Shown here: piece after piece, positions 1 to 11,800 of the stretch | Layout: each line of letters begins with the position of its first letter | How positions within the stretch are numbered: position 1 is the stretch's first letter | Source of the DNA: Certhia americana | Taxonomy: Eukaryota; Chordata; Aves; Passeriformes; Certhiidae | DNA: 64,000 nucleotides | Reading direction: 5' to 3' | NCBI GenBank assembly: GCA_018697195.1 | Contig: CM031864.1 | Span: 20,115,208 to 20,179,207, forward strand | Translations under genes and position numbers: made by a program | The notes under the pieces: generated by a model | Seen by the model: only the letters and a program-made list of their open reading frames with translations | Told to the model about the DNA's origin: nothing | Databases searched by the model: none

Positions 1-2141
1 TTTCTCTGCTAAGAAAGAGAGAGGGTTTCTATCACAATCAGATTAAAGCAAGAAGAAAAGCAAAGCCTTTTCTGTGGTGAAGAAAAAGAGGAATCCCTCC
101 TATACTCGACAGGAACTTTACAATTTGAGACACAATAACTCTGAAACTAAATTGATGGCAGGAGACAGCCATGAATGTAAAGGCTTTTGAAAGAAATTAT
201 AAACTTCCAACTAAACTCCAGTTGATCTAAGGCTGCTTTTTTGTAAGATACACCTCCCTTGCTGTTTATGCCATTAAGGAGCAATCAAGAGTTAAATACA
301 CAACTGGTTATATTCTGCCTAGTAATACAATCACTATTTCCTAAAATGCCTTATACGACAACAGGAATATTGACTTAAGAGAAGGCAGCCCCTCCCAAGC
401 CAGAATGGAAAAGGGGACTAATTCCAGAGTGAGTAACATCACATTTCCTTTATGGTCTGCTCCCTTCAGCATGGGATAAGGAAATAGTAATCAAATCTCC
501 AAAACTCTGCATATGTGAATAACCTTATGGACTGTTTATAGTACACTCACGTTAGGTTTCTGGTCTTTTTTTTTCAATTAAACTAAAAGTTCTGTACTCC
601 TCCTTCCTATGCCTGGCTGAATTGTGGGGGAAGCAAACTTCCTGAAAACTTAAAAAACTCTTTGGGCCTTGCATCTTCCTTCCTAGTGAATGTAAGAGAA
701 CAGTAAAAAAGAGAGCAAGTAGTAGAAACTACTTGTCAACAGCCTGACAAGCAGAAGCAAACTTTGCACAACCACCAAGCCAAAAGGAAGGGTGAGCCCC
801 AGCCACAACTCTTGTTTTACCCACCCCAGTAAGTGCAGTCATGCGACAGCTGCTCTCTGTCTGCTGTACATGTAGATTTTAGACACCAAGGAGCCTATTT
901 CCTTCCTAAAAGAGTTTTGCCCAAGTCTTGAAGCAATAGGCAGGCATCCCTAAGAAGGTGCTCACAAGAAGAATTATAAAGAGTGTGAATGCTGTGCAGC
1001 GTCCCCTTTAGCATTAGCTAACAGTACAGGTGTCACTGCATTGGTTTTGAGCCAGGCCAGACAGGGCACTCAAGATTTCTAATCAAAACCAAAGATAATA
1101 CCCAAACTCATTGCCACAGATACTCTGCTCTTGGCCAGCATTATTATTTGAATGGAGTATTGGAGTTAGTCAGTGAAAATTCGAAGGTGTTTCCTGAAAT
1201 GAAAGCAAATCCTGTTCTTTTATGTACTGCTAGGAAGGAATTCCTCCTTCAGTGATGGCAAGTATTGTTCAAACCCCTACCTTGTCTGTAGTACATTTAT
1301 ATTCTTGTGCTTGCTTTTGGCTTTCGTAAAAAGGGAACTTGAGTTTAGATGCCCCATACACAGGGAACCATTCTGAACCTTGAGAGGGCAGGTTCTATGT
1401 AAAAGTGATGAATACAAACAAGATGAAGAAGCTTGATCTCATTTGTATGTGATTAGTTATGATTTATACACTGCCACATGCAGTAAAAGTAATAATGGAC
1501 CTATACACGTGTAAAAGGAAGTACTTTCTTGGAGAACTAGATCTTTTCTACTTTAGCCATTGAAGATGCACAAAAACTGTCATTTTTTACTAGTCCCTGG
1601 CTAGGCAAATCCCTCCTCCCTCATCAGATGGGCAGAAAGTGGAGACAGATCCAATTTATTACAGAAAGAGTGCCTCATATTCAAGACTTTGAAATTAGTT
1701 ATGATCTGAGTTGGACATATATGCAATCTTGTGCATGTATTTCTTATATGACAAGATCAGCATAGTTCTCTACAGGATATTAACCTTATTTTAGAAAAAC
1801 TTATCAAGTATTACCTGATACCTGACGCTACCATCAGTAGTAGAAGGAAGCCAACATAAGCAAAGCTTTATATGTAAAAGAACTTTAAATAACAGGGAAG
1901 TTAGAAAGCAGAGAAGAATAGAAGTGTTACCATTCATTTTCATATGAGTTCATCAAAAGGGGCTTTTGCTGACATGGGACATGCTAAAAGGAAGTGTTAA
2001 AAAAATTTAATGTTAATTGTACAGTTGGTACAGGTCTTCAAAGTTGGGATTGCAACATGCACGGCCACAGCAGTAGAAGAGCTCACCAATTCTAAGCTTA
2101 GAAGTTGTGAAATAACATATATGCACATACAAAAATATTAC
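1..2141. other. DPH5 intron 3 (partial)
   Basis: AT-rich non-coding DNA. I looked on the minus strand for the next DPH5 exon and saw none. No repeat family, RNA gene or other coding exon was recognised. Confidence 0.7.
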
Positions 2142-2250
2142 CTGCAAGCCACAGCAGCCCACTGCATTCAGTATTGAAGCATTATGAATGACCTTGTAAG
2201 GAATCCCCAATTTTACTGCACGTAGCACTAAATCGCTGTGTGTCGTGGCC
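2142..2250 (-). CDS. DPH5: DPH5 coding exon 3
   Basis: The acceptor CTTACCACAG precedes GGCCACGACACACAGC, and the donor GTAATATT lies at 2134-2141. One base plus 36 codons encode [20 protein letters not shown] through [14 protein letters not shown], a strongly conserved stretch of DPH5. It ends in phase 0. The next exon (expected to start LYKFGE-like) is not in the window. Confidence 0.95.
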
Positions 2251-5200
2251 CTGTGGTAAGAAAAGGAAGGAATTAAACATTGAAAACATACAGATACCAA
2301 GTGTTACTAGCACTATAGTTTGTTTTGAAATAAAATTAAACCCTTCACAACAAGGACAATGCAGAGGTGGCAAAAGGGCAACAATATCCTAGTGGTTAAA
2401 GGAAAATAAAAACTCCAGTAAAGCTTCCATATGTAATCTTCCCCAGCTGAAATGCCAGGTATCCTCAGTATGGTACAGCTCTTTGCAGCTTTCTGGCGTC
2501 ATTAAAACTCTAATACAACTGTTACTTTATAAAGTAGCCTTGGAAAGTACTTGAAAAGGAAAGTTCCACGTATCCTTTGTCTTCTGTAGGTGTCTGCTGA
2601 ACGTGCTTTGAAGTGTAAAGATCAATCTGCTTGGCACAAACTTCCACAAAACTCCAGGATTTCTTTACTGGCTGCACAGCCAGGCCCCCTCCCAAATGCA
2701 CCAGTGTGTGCCAGGAAAGCCTCACTCAGACAAGAACTCTGAACAGAGGTGAACTGCACATTTACTTAGAAAAAACATCCTTAGCCTGAATCAATTTTTA
2801 TAATATTTAATCCAGATTACTCAAATTAACAATGCCTAAATCTGAATGATAAAGTTTATTCTGAAAGAGTATTATAAGAATTACAAGAATATTATAGTTT
2901 CAAACAGCTAAGTTTGACTCTAGGCCTAAAGCTCAATAAACACCTTGCAGTGATTGACTGCTGCAAGAATTACTGGGTTTGCAGTCAAGCAGTTGAGACT
3001 AGAGCCTTTCTAAAATGGTCAATACATACAGATTGAGCAAATCTTTGAACTTCAACAACGTTTACATATTATTTTGCACGTATGTATGCTTATATGTATG
3101 TGAAATATGAAAATGCACCTACACCTTGCCTAAATTTATCAAACCTGATGAATGACCTTAGACATCTCATTCCCAAGATGTACCACACTTCTGTGTAGCC
3201 ATTCCAAAGAAGGAAGGAACAAAATAACATATGGCCATCAGAACAATGAGCTAGGAAAATTGCTTTCACCCTGGCCTTGTTCAGTTACCCTAATAGAATT
3301 CCCCTGGTTTTAGCCTGATAATTTCAGTGCTGTGTGTCTGACCAGTACCCCATCAGCAGACCAGGTGCTTCAGACTGGAACACAAACGTGGTAGCAGCTG
3401 GAATGACTGTAAAGATCAATATTTTTAAAAAGAAATCAATTTCAGTGAAATTAAAAAATGAGGAATGTGAATTAGGGAAATCTGGAACCCTCATAAAAAC
3501 AGGCTCCCAGACCTGGGAGAAGGCAGTAAGGTGATCTGAACCAATACCTTAGTTACTACACAAACATTGCTCCTGACTTCCAGAAGCAAAGGTGATTTAA
3601 GAATGTCTACTCTGGGAAGAGACTGGTTTAAAGCCTTGTGCTATTCCCTCCACATACAGAGAACAAGGAGCACTGGAGGACTTTATGGTTATGCTAATAC
3701 CAACCATAAGGGATCAGCTGGCTTTATTCACTGAAATTTGCTCCAGCCAGTATTTTTTTTTCTCCCAGTAGAGCTGTCTATAATGACTGTAGCTAAAGGC
3801 AGAAGTGCCCTTATGAGCACTCAGCTAATATCAGGGAAAGTATCATGGAGTCATCCTTCCACAGCCAAAACTACAGCAGTATTTCCAGCCACTGATACAG
3901 ACATTAAGTTTTATGGGTAGTAATAATATGACTGTTAACACCAGCCTAGAGTGGTGGACTTTCCATTTTACTACTAAAGTTGTCAGGTCCTTGTAGCACA
4001 TCCATGGGTGTTACCACATACATGGCAAAAAACTTGAAGAGAACAAAAGTGAGGATAACAGGGCACAGCCTGCTTTATTGCTTTAACCATTAACCACCAA
4101 CACCTGGCATCTCCTGTGGCTGCCAAGTACTCTGCTCACCTGCAAATATACTTGAAAGTCTGTGATCAGCTCTAAGTGGCATCTATCCTCCTCCCCTCTG
4201 GCCTCTCTTAGGACAGAAACATTCAGTATTGTCCTAGTAACCTCACAAGCCCCTAAATCCTTAGGGTTCTATGTGAGCATAGTTCTAGCTGCAATAGTAA
4301 AAGCTAAGAACATGAACACTTAGAGAGAAGCAACTCATAAAAAAAAAACAAAAAAGGGTAGTTTCTAACAATTATGTAGGATGCTAACCAGAACTGAAGT
4401 ATTTTGACATTGAAAGTAATGATAACTGAGATAGATCAGAATACTGCTTACAAGTAGTAGCTATATTTTAATCCCTGTTTGGTGGGTTTTTTTCACCTTG
4501 TGTACTTGCATCAGTCACACGATCGGAGCACATAGGTACAGGTAACGTGGCTATACACTCTGCACAAATCCTAGTTTTAACTTAAATGTGGTCTGCAAGT
4601 ATAATTAATATTTCTGAAATGCAGGGTCATGTGCCCATAATTAGTTTAATATAATATTCTCTTGCCAATTGCCTTCAACCTGTATTTACATAAATTATCC
4701 ACTTTTGGCAGATGTGCACATTGCTCCTTTTATCATAAACATAATTTTTTTCCCTCACAAGTAAGGTGCTCAGATTTCATTTTTCTTGTGCCCCTTAACA
4801 CTGTGGTATAAATCTTGCATCACCAGCTGTAAACGAAAAGCTCTTCTGCATGGCTTGACATTACAGATTGATGATCCCTGACCAAAGAGACAGAAGGAGA
4901 TCCTTCTGGTCATAGAAAAATACTTTACTATCCAGCAGGAATAAAAAGTGGAAACATAAGGCCTAATAAAGCAACATGAGAAGACATTTATAATGACATA
5001 AGTGATTTTAAAATCTAGCATATATTAAAGCAGATGATACAACCAAAAATCTGTATTGACTCTAAGTATATAAAAGCTATAGTTTATAAGTACAAACAGC
5101 AGCTAAAAGAATTTCCCCAAACAGCACATTTCTTATTTGTGATAAGCTAGAATTTCTTCTGTTAGCAGACAAATCATAAGGCAAAGCATTTATTATAAAA

Positions 5201-8200
5201 GGTAGCACAGAAGTAAAATGATAACATGAATTTTGTAAGTATCTGCTGAAGGAAAAATTCATATATCCTGGAGGGTCCACATTCCTATCTATAATGTACA
5301 TTTGAGCAAGGAAACTCCAAAGCAAGACAAAGTGTAGACAACTGTATGTATATTTTTAATACAATACGGAATATACAGACACAAAAAGTGTTTCTGGTTT
5401 CAAAATTGGTTCCTTCATAAAGAATTACAGTTACGGAGTTGGCTTCTTCCTATTGAAAAAAGTGTGAAGAAGCTACGGCAATAAAATGTTGCTGTATCTT
5501 ACCCAAAAGGATCACCAACCACAAGAAATGCGACATCACAAACATCAGCTTCTTTTAGAAGGCTATCTGCTTCTTGTTCCACCATTTCTCTGTCAGCCAA
5601 AATCAGTTCTTTTCCATAAAATTCTTCCTAGAAATTGAATTAATAATACACATCAAAATAAGACACTTAGGAATGTTTTTGTATCTCTCTGGGTGCTCAC
5701 TCAGGAACACAGCCAATGGACACTGCAATAGGTAATTTCATTGCTCTCCTCAGCAACCTGCCCCATGTATTGGAGAACCTCACCTCTGCTTGCAAGAACA
5801 CCTGAGCTTCCCAGCAGCTCCTGAGCTGACAGGAATTAGTGAATGTGAACTTTATCCTGATACTGACTTGGTTTTCCATGCTTTCTGTGTCAGTTGAGGA
5901 GCTGCACACTGAGGGTACCTGGGTGGACTCCAGGCAGAGTTAATTTAACCTGCTGCTGTAAGGCATCCCCTCTCACAGCCTGAGCCTAGCTCTTAGGCTA
6001 CTCACAATACTGGCACCAAACCAGATACAAATACCACACTAGCTGCACCACAACCTGTTCTCTCAGATTTTTCCTTAGTACATTTTAGCTAACCACATCT
6101 AAGGAATGACTTCATATTAATCCTTCATCTTGAGTTCTCTTTAAAAAGTACTTTACCAAGTATACAGGTAAACACGTATTTCATCGTGTCCTTAATTTTT
6201 CTTCAGCAGCTCAGTAATGATTGTGTTTCTTTGTACATTTTAAATGTTTTTATTTCTAGAATCAGCTTCACACATGTAAATGAAACTTCAGTTAGTTCTA
6301 GAACATGTTTTCTGATCATACTGAAAACATTTGCCATGTCATGTTACCATGCATTTTACATGCTCTTTACGTGATTTAAGTTTTTTTCCAGGGCAAAGAC
6401 CAAGAAAGGTACTTTTGTTCTAAGTAGTAGTCAGCAAATCTGTGTGGTATTACATTAATAAAGTGATAAAACTATTAAAGTCAGTTATTGCCCAGAAAGG
6501 TTTTCCCCTGACTTCTGTGACTTCTTTGCCCACACATACCAGTGAATTGACAAGAGAACTATCACACCTGTACAGAAACAGAGTGGTGCTTCCATAAAAA
6601 AATCCATCCCATCTTACCTATAGTCCCTAAGAGGGACTATAGTCATTAATAGCCAAGTGTTTATAATACAGCCTAGTTTACATACAAGTGACAATGCTGA
6701 ATAGTTTATTTACTAATCTTAAGGTCAGTCTCTCGTAAGCACCACAGAAAGTTAGAGGAAAACTCTGAAGAAGTAAAGAGCAGATTTTTGCCTGCAGAGA
6801 TTTCCCAGAAATCCTCCTGTGTTGATGGTATTAAAATCAGGTCATAAAATTCAAGTTACAAGACTTACTTGTTTATTGGGTTGGCCTAAAATGTTTATTA
6901 AAAGTTATTTGATGTTGACCCCCCAAATTGGCCCTGAGTTTGGTGAAAGAGCTGTTTGGACCCAGTGACCTCCCAGCGAGTCTTATGTTTTACATTTTAT
7001 ATATTCTCTACTTAGCATGCTTTAATGTAAGACAACATTGTTACTTTGTTTTTATTGACTTTTTTTCCCAGTTATCTCATATTTGGCATTTCAAGGTTTG
7101 CAAAAGGCTTAAAACAGTAAGATACATATATGACAAGAAAACCCAGAATAACCACATCAAAAATGGTCAGCATTTTCCTGTTATTCAGTGTTTTATTTTC
7201 AGGTGGATAGGAATCCATTAATTTTTCTTTTGATAGCAAATGCTCGTTTTGAAATATAAAAATCTTCAAGTAATGCTTTCCATTTAGCAGTTTTCCAACT
7301 ATCAAACAACCACAAAGAACACTGTGTTTTGAATGACAGTAGTGACTGTCTACAGTCAGTAGTGAACTGACTACAATTTAAACTCCTTCAGCGTACTGAA
7401 AAGAAACATAAACCACAGAGCATACCTCCATACAGCAGATAAACCAGAGATGCTCCAAATATTCTAGCCCACCTTGTATATGGGAACCATGTAATGCTGA
7501 TTACAAGCTCTAATTCTCACATGCTATATGTACATGCAGCTCTGCATTCAGGTACATTATGGCCATACAGCACCCAAGGCCCAGACAGCATCAGCTTATT
7601 CAGAGGCAAAACCTCTGGTCTGTGAGCAGCTATGCTATTTTTTGGTACTATTTCAGCATTTAACTTCATCTTTCTATGACCCTCTATGAACTGTGAGGAG
7701 TTAAGATTTGCACATTTTTACTACCCCTGTCTTCCATGAGGTGTGATTACTAACAAAACTTTATCTCCACGTTGTCCAACATCCCATGTCTGAGTGAACT
7801 GCCCCTGTTCTGGGAATCCAGCACGGTCAGACAGCTCGGCCCACATGGAAACGTGAGACAATCAAATTGTTATTCCCAGCAGGCATGCCCTAACACCTCA
7901 GGCTGATACAGAGGGGCAGGGCTTCAAAACATTTATTTTTCTGGTGTGACTTTTGGGGATTTTTTTTGGTATTAAACAGATTAGACACTTTCTAAGTCGT
8001 CCAGTATCCCAGGGTCTGTACATGTTAGCAGGTTTTGAGATGAAATCTAGTGCCAACAGTTGTAGGAAGAAACATTTCATTTCTGCTGCAGTCTTCTTGC
8101 AAGGCAGCAAGACCATTTCTCCTATAAAACACAGTATGTGATGGTCATGTACGTATTTAGAGCGGGCACGTCTAATTTCTCCCACGGACCCACCAGCCTC

Positions 8201-8390
8201 AGCACGCCCGTGTCTCCGTGACACGAGAGGCCTCGGGCCCTGTGGCCAGACCTACCAGCGCTTCCTTGCCCACGGTGAGCACGGACGTGTAGGCCTCCAG
8301 GTACACCGTGCGGCAGCGCCGCACCGCCTCCAGCCCCTTCACCGTGATGTCCTTGGCATCGCCCAGGCCCAGCCCCACCAGGTACAGCAT
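2142..8390 (-). CDS. DPH5: DPH5, diphthine methyl ester synthase (5' part: coding exons 1-3)
   Basis: DPH5 is the cytosolic S-adenosylmethionine-dependent methyltransferase of the diphthamide pathway, which modifies a histidine of translation elongation factor 2. Three coding exons are visible on the minus strand: 8256-8390, 5503-5627 and 2142-2250. They join in phase (45 codons; 41 codons plus 2 bases; 1 base plus 36 codons) to about 123 residues. The product begins [16 protein letters not shown] and continues through [26 protein letters not shown] and [11 protein letters not shown] to NAVGCCGLQ. These match the N-terminal half of vertebrate DPH5 (about 285 residues), including the glycine-rich start and the GDPFGATTH motif of the methyltransferase fold. 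All donors are GT and all acceptors AG. Exons for the C-terminal half were not found in positions 1-2141, so the gene continues left of the window. It is divergent from the aldo-keto reductase gene, with start codons 328 bp apart. Confidence 0.96.
2251..5502. other. DPH5 intron 2
   Basis: A 3.25-kb AT-rich intron. Short open frames here have no recognisable family features. No transposable element was recognised. Confidence 0.75.
5503..5627 (-). CDS. DPH5: DPH5 coding exon 2
   Basis: The acceptor TTTCTAG precedes GAAGAATTTTATGG, and the exon ends TTTTGG before GTAAGAT. It encodes [14 protein letters not shown] through [11 protein letters not shown] plus two bases of a glycine codon. Length is 125 bp, phase 0 in and phase 2 out. 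The GDPFG segment belongs to the conserved SAM-binding fold. Confidence 0.94.
5628..8255. other. DPH5 intron 1
   Basis: A 2.6-kb intron, AT-rich except at its promoter-proximal end. The only structured element noticed is a perfect 11-bp inverted repeat at 6618-6642. No coding or RNA gene was recognised. Confidence 0.75.
6618..6642. repeat. Perfect 11-bp inverted repeat, 3-nt loop
   Basis: The arms CTATAGTCCCT and AGGGACTATAG are exact reverse complements separated by AAG. It could fold as a hairpin in DPH5 intron 1. No terminator or mobile-element context was seen. Confidence 0.7.
8256..8390 (-). CDS. DPH5: DPH5 coding exon 1
   Basis: Forty-five codons from the ATG at 8390 (CAT on the plus strand) to GKEAL, followed by a GTAGGT donor at 8250-8255. 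The [11 protein letters not shown] segment is the family's conserved N-terminus, which fixes the start. The exon lies inside a CpG-rich stretch and ends in phase 0. Reading through the donor gives unrelated sequence. Confidence 0.95.
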
Positions 8391-8513
8391 GCTCGGCAGC
8401 GCGCCCGAGCCGCCACCTGCCTCAGCAGAGAAACGGAACGGTGATCAGCCGGGGCGCCGCACGCCCCACCGGGACCCGGCCTCAGCTCCGGGGACAGCCT
8501 GGCTCGGAGCTGC

Positions 8514-8655
8514 TCCTTTCTCGGCTCCTTCTTTCCCGGCTCCTCGTTTCCCGGCTCTCGTTTCCCGGCTCTCGGCTCCCGGCTCCCCGTTTCCCGGCTC
8601 TCGTTTCCCGGCTCTCGGCTCCCGTTTCCCGGCTCCTCTCGCCCAGCTCCCGGCT
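8514..8655. repeat. Pyrimidine-rich minisatellite in the shared promoter
   Basis: Imperfect tandem copies of about 14 bp built on GTTTCCCGGCTCTC, mixed with shorter GGCTCCC units, repeat from TCCTTTCTCGG to about CTCCCGGCTGC. The plus strand is almost pure pyrimidine apart from the GG of each unit. Long open frames across it on the minus strand are repeat artefacts. Confidence 0.85.
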
Positions 8656-8687
8656 GCCCGCGGCGCCGTTCGGGCGCGGGGGCCGCC

Positions 8688-8699
8688 GGGAGTTGTAGT
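8688..8699 (-). promoter_or_regulatory. ZNF143/THAP11-type element (ACTACAACTCCC)
   Basis: The plus strand reads GGGAGTTGTAGT, whose reverse complement ACTACAACTCCC matches the ACTACANNTCCC consensus known for ZNF143/THAP11/HCF-1 sites in vertebrate CpG promoters. It lies 19 bp upstream of the reductase ATG, where such sites sit close to transcription starts. Binding is inferred from the motif only. Confidence 0.65.
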
Positions 8700-8718
8700 C
8701 CCGTGCAGCAGCCGGGTT

Positions 8719-8803
8719 ATGGCAGCGGTGGGTAGGCCCGGTCCGGGCGGTGTCCCCGCGGTGCCGGTCGCCAGCGGCCACAGCATCCCGGTGCTGGGGC
8801 TCG
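8719..8803 (+). CDS. Aldo-keto reductase coding exon 1
   Basis: The ATG at 8719 opens 28 codons plus one base ([11 protein letters not shown] through HSIPVLGL). A strong GTAAGT donor begins at 8804. The [10 protein letters not shown] end is the family's first barrel strand, which supports this start. The Pro/Gly-rich first 15 residues are typical of a GC-rich first exon and carry no recognised targeting signal. Confidence 0.9.
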
Positions 8804-11800
8804 GTAAGTGGCGGCGGGCCCGCCCGCCTCCCTGCCAGAGGTGTTGTGAGAAGGCGGGGGTCACTTCGGGGCCCGGCCTGGCCGGCCCGGCAGGTTGGGT
8901 GCTGCCCTTGGCCCGCCGCCGGACTCACCTCAGGGCAGCCTGGCCGAGAGCCTCCTGCCGAGCTGAGCCGGGCAGGCCCGGCCGAGAGTCCCTGTGCCCG
9001 GCCGAGTGCCCTGTGCCCCTGTGAGAGTCCCTGTGTCCCTCCGAGTGTCCCTGTGTTCCTCCGAGTGTCCCTGTGCCCCTCCGAGTGTCCCTGTGCCCCT
9101 CTGANNNNNNNNNNCCCTGTGCCCCTCTGAGAGTCCCTGTGCCCCTCCGAGTGTCCCTGTGTCCCTCCGGGTGTCCCTGTGCCCCTCTGAGAGTCCCTGT
9201 GTCCCTGTGCCCCTCCGGGTGTCCCTGTGTCCCTCCGAGTGTCCCCGTGTCCCTCCGGGTGTCCCTGTGTCCCTCCGGGTGTCCCTGTGCTGCCGGGTGA
9301 AGCTCCGTGCTCCATCCAAACGGGACCGTCAAGCCCTGCCGCCGGGCGGTGTGTGCTCGCAGCACAGCTCCGCTCCGCTCCCCGCTGACCCGCGGCCGTG
9401 TGCCGTGGGCGGTTTGATGGTTCGGGTGTGTTTGCTTACGGAGGCTTGAGAGCAGGCTGTTCTTTAGAGCAGACTCTCACGAGAGAATTAACCTTACTGC
9501 ACCTGTTGAACTGAGATCCTGTGTAGGAATCTCAGCATCTGTGAGGCACATGGGAATGGTGATTGCTGCTGCTGATCGATGTTTGATGCAGCTGTCTCTT
9601 ACACAGTCACTACGTAGTGAGCAAAATGGCTTATGTTGAACAAAAAGTACAATTTTTATTCTTTTGAAATTTTTTTGTTGATTATTTTAACCTGTAACAC
9701 TTAATGCCAATTTACCTTTCTTGGAAAATAGTCTTTTTTAGAGAATGGACTTGGTTGTCTTATGTCCATTGTTTCAGAATATGCTGAACTGTGCTTCAGA
9801 CTGTCTACAGAACCACCTTTTTATTGGCGGTTGTTACACATTTTTTGGGTTATAGGAAGAATAAACTGACTAGAAAGTAGACACGAAGAAAGATTCCTTT
9901 GTACTCTGCATCCAGTAGCTGCTCTCTGTCCTTTTGCTGTGTTGGAAAGTTCTGAGTAGTCTCTTGTTATGCCTGAACTCATACCACAGTAAATGGATAG
10001 TGGCATATGAGAAAATCAAGTGGCATACAAGATAACCAGTAACTTCTGCCAGGTATGGCTTTCCAGGAGCTTTTCTTGGCTTTCAAGGAACTTCTCTTGT
10101 CTTGCAGTGGTGGTGTTGTCATGAGCAGGATTTGGTTCTTTGATTTCACTTGGTTGTCTTGCTAGAGAAACACTACGTATTGCTTTATACAGTCTGCAGA
10201 TCTTTGAGGATTGTGTAATAGATAGGAACCAGTCAGGTCATTTTAAGAAATCCTTGATATACGCTGAAAAATGGTGAGAATTAAAGAAAAGAAGGGAGGA
10301 AAAAAAAAGGTGAAGAATTGTCACACTTGCCTTTGTGGTCAAGATATAAATACCACAATATATAGCCCAGCACAATGGGATATTTATGGTAGCTGTTCTC
10401 ACCTAACTTCTCTTTGTCACATTAATGACTTACTTTTGTTGCAGTCTTACTGCATTAACTAAAATTTGCAGTGCAAAAAATTTACTTGAATATGAACTAG
10501 AGGCAAACTTTCTTAAATGAGAGCACATTTTCTGTAAGGTCATTTTCTGCAGGATTTAAGATTTGTTATGTCTTATCCCTCTAAACATGCAGACCTAATT
10601 GTTATCTGGTTCCTCAAAGACCATTTTAATAGATATGGATGTTGCCTCTGTTGCTAGATAATCTTTCTAGCAGCTTCAGAGAGATAAATATGCTAAATAT
10701 GTACAAAGATGGTTTCAACTATCCAGTTGTGTCACCTGGAAGGCAGCTCAGATAGCTTTACAAGTTATTTCAAAGTGATGAAAGCCCTTATTATGAGAGC
10801 TGGATTAGGAAACAGGTAATGTGTTTCTTGGCCAGAACATGTTACTCAAGAGAGTGCAACAACCCTGGAATAGCATTCCGTCAAAAATATCTCTTCTTCC
10901 TGTTCAAGCTTCAGTTATGAAAAGGTATTTGTGATGGTGTTTTTTCGGCTTGGTTTCCTTTTTTCAAAATGGGTTTTCATGCCACAGCTTATTTGTCATT
11001 TGTATAGAAGTTCAGTAAATTGGTCAAGGTTTGATGCAAAAGGGAAGGGCAGGGGAAGGAGGTTAAGTCTTTCATCAGGTTACCATTCTCTTTCTGGGGC
11101 TCTGTGTTCTTGCATGAACTGTTCTTAGTGAGAAGGCTCCATTTCCATTAAAATCTCTAGTGAGGAGAACGAATTTTTACACCAGACAAGGCCATGGAGT
11201 ATGCAAAATTTGTCTTCAGTCTGAAGGGTTACTTGGAATAGCATGCCAAATTCTATACATCCAAAATTTTGCATCTACTTAGAGGAATATTCTCAGTGTC
11301 CTGTGTCTGGCAAAAAGGCCAGTCTACTAGTAATGGTAAAACAAGCTGGCTTTCCTGAGACACCAAGCAATTATTATAAGGCAGCTCACCTTTATGTTAG
11401 AAAAGTGTTGTATGGCTAAAATTTTAATTAACAGATAAAAATAATCTGCACCTTGTTTATTGTATGATTATGAAAACTGCTGCTAACTTTGTTTCGTATG
11501 GTTTAGTGCTAACTGTTGTGTTAGCCAACATTATTCATGTGCAGAGGGTCAGGCGTGTTTATGGTCAATTTTCATTACAAAGGCTGCTTTCTACTAGAGT
11601 AGCCTTAAGTCTAAAATGAATTGACATTTTGGCCCTAATACTTGTCCCAAGTGTAAATCTATGTCCCAGAGAGTGCATTACCTCACAGTGGCTGTAGATT
11701 GCATTAGAAAAAGGATACATTCACCATCTTGCTAATAAGATTAGTGTTTTGGAAGTGCTTGGCAAATAACTGATGTAAAACGTGACACTGTTTAGAAGTT

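Larger units (their letters stand above)
8391..8718. promoter_or_regulatory. Bidirectional CpG-island promoter, DPH5 / aldo-keto reductase
   Basis: Only 328 bp separate the two divergent start codons. The interval is GC-rich with many CpG, lacks an evident TATA box, and is flanked by both first exons. It should hold both transcription start sites and both 5' UTRs. CpG-rich DNA extends over roughly 8190-9000. It contains a minisatellite at 8514-8655 and an ACTACAACTCCC element near the reductase start. Exact start sites cannot be read from the sequence. Confidence 0.8.

Noticed and set aside
1..2141. Fourth DPH5 exon
   Set aside because: I searched by eye for the expected LYKFGE...FWTDTWRP region on the minus strand and did not find it, so it is taken to lie outside the window.
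8308..9024. 238-residue plus-strand open frame across the promoter and AKR exon 1
   Set aside because: GC-rich and repeat-driven. It runs antisense over DPH5 exon 1 and through the minisatellite in a frame different from AKR exon 1.
8981..9295. CRISPR-like array
   Set aside because: Head-to-tail 20-bp units without spacers in a vertebrate intron form an ordinary minisatellite.
8482..9365. Long minus-strand open frames (up to 277 residues)
   Set aside because: Translations of the 14-bp and 20-bp minisatellites, crossing the N gap, with no family similarity.
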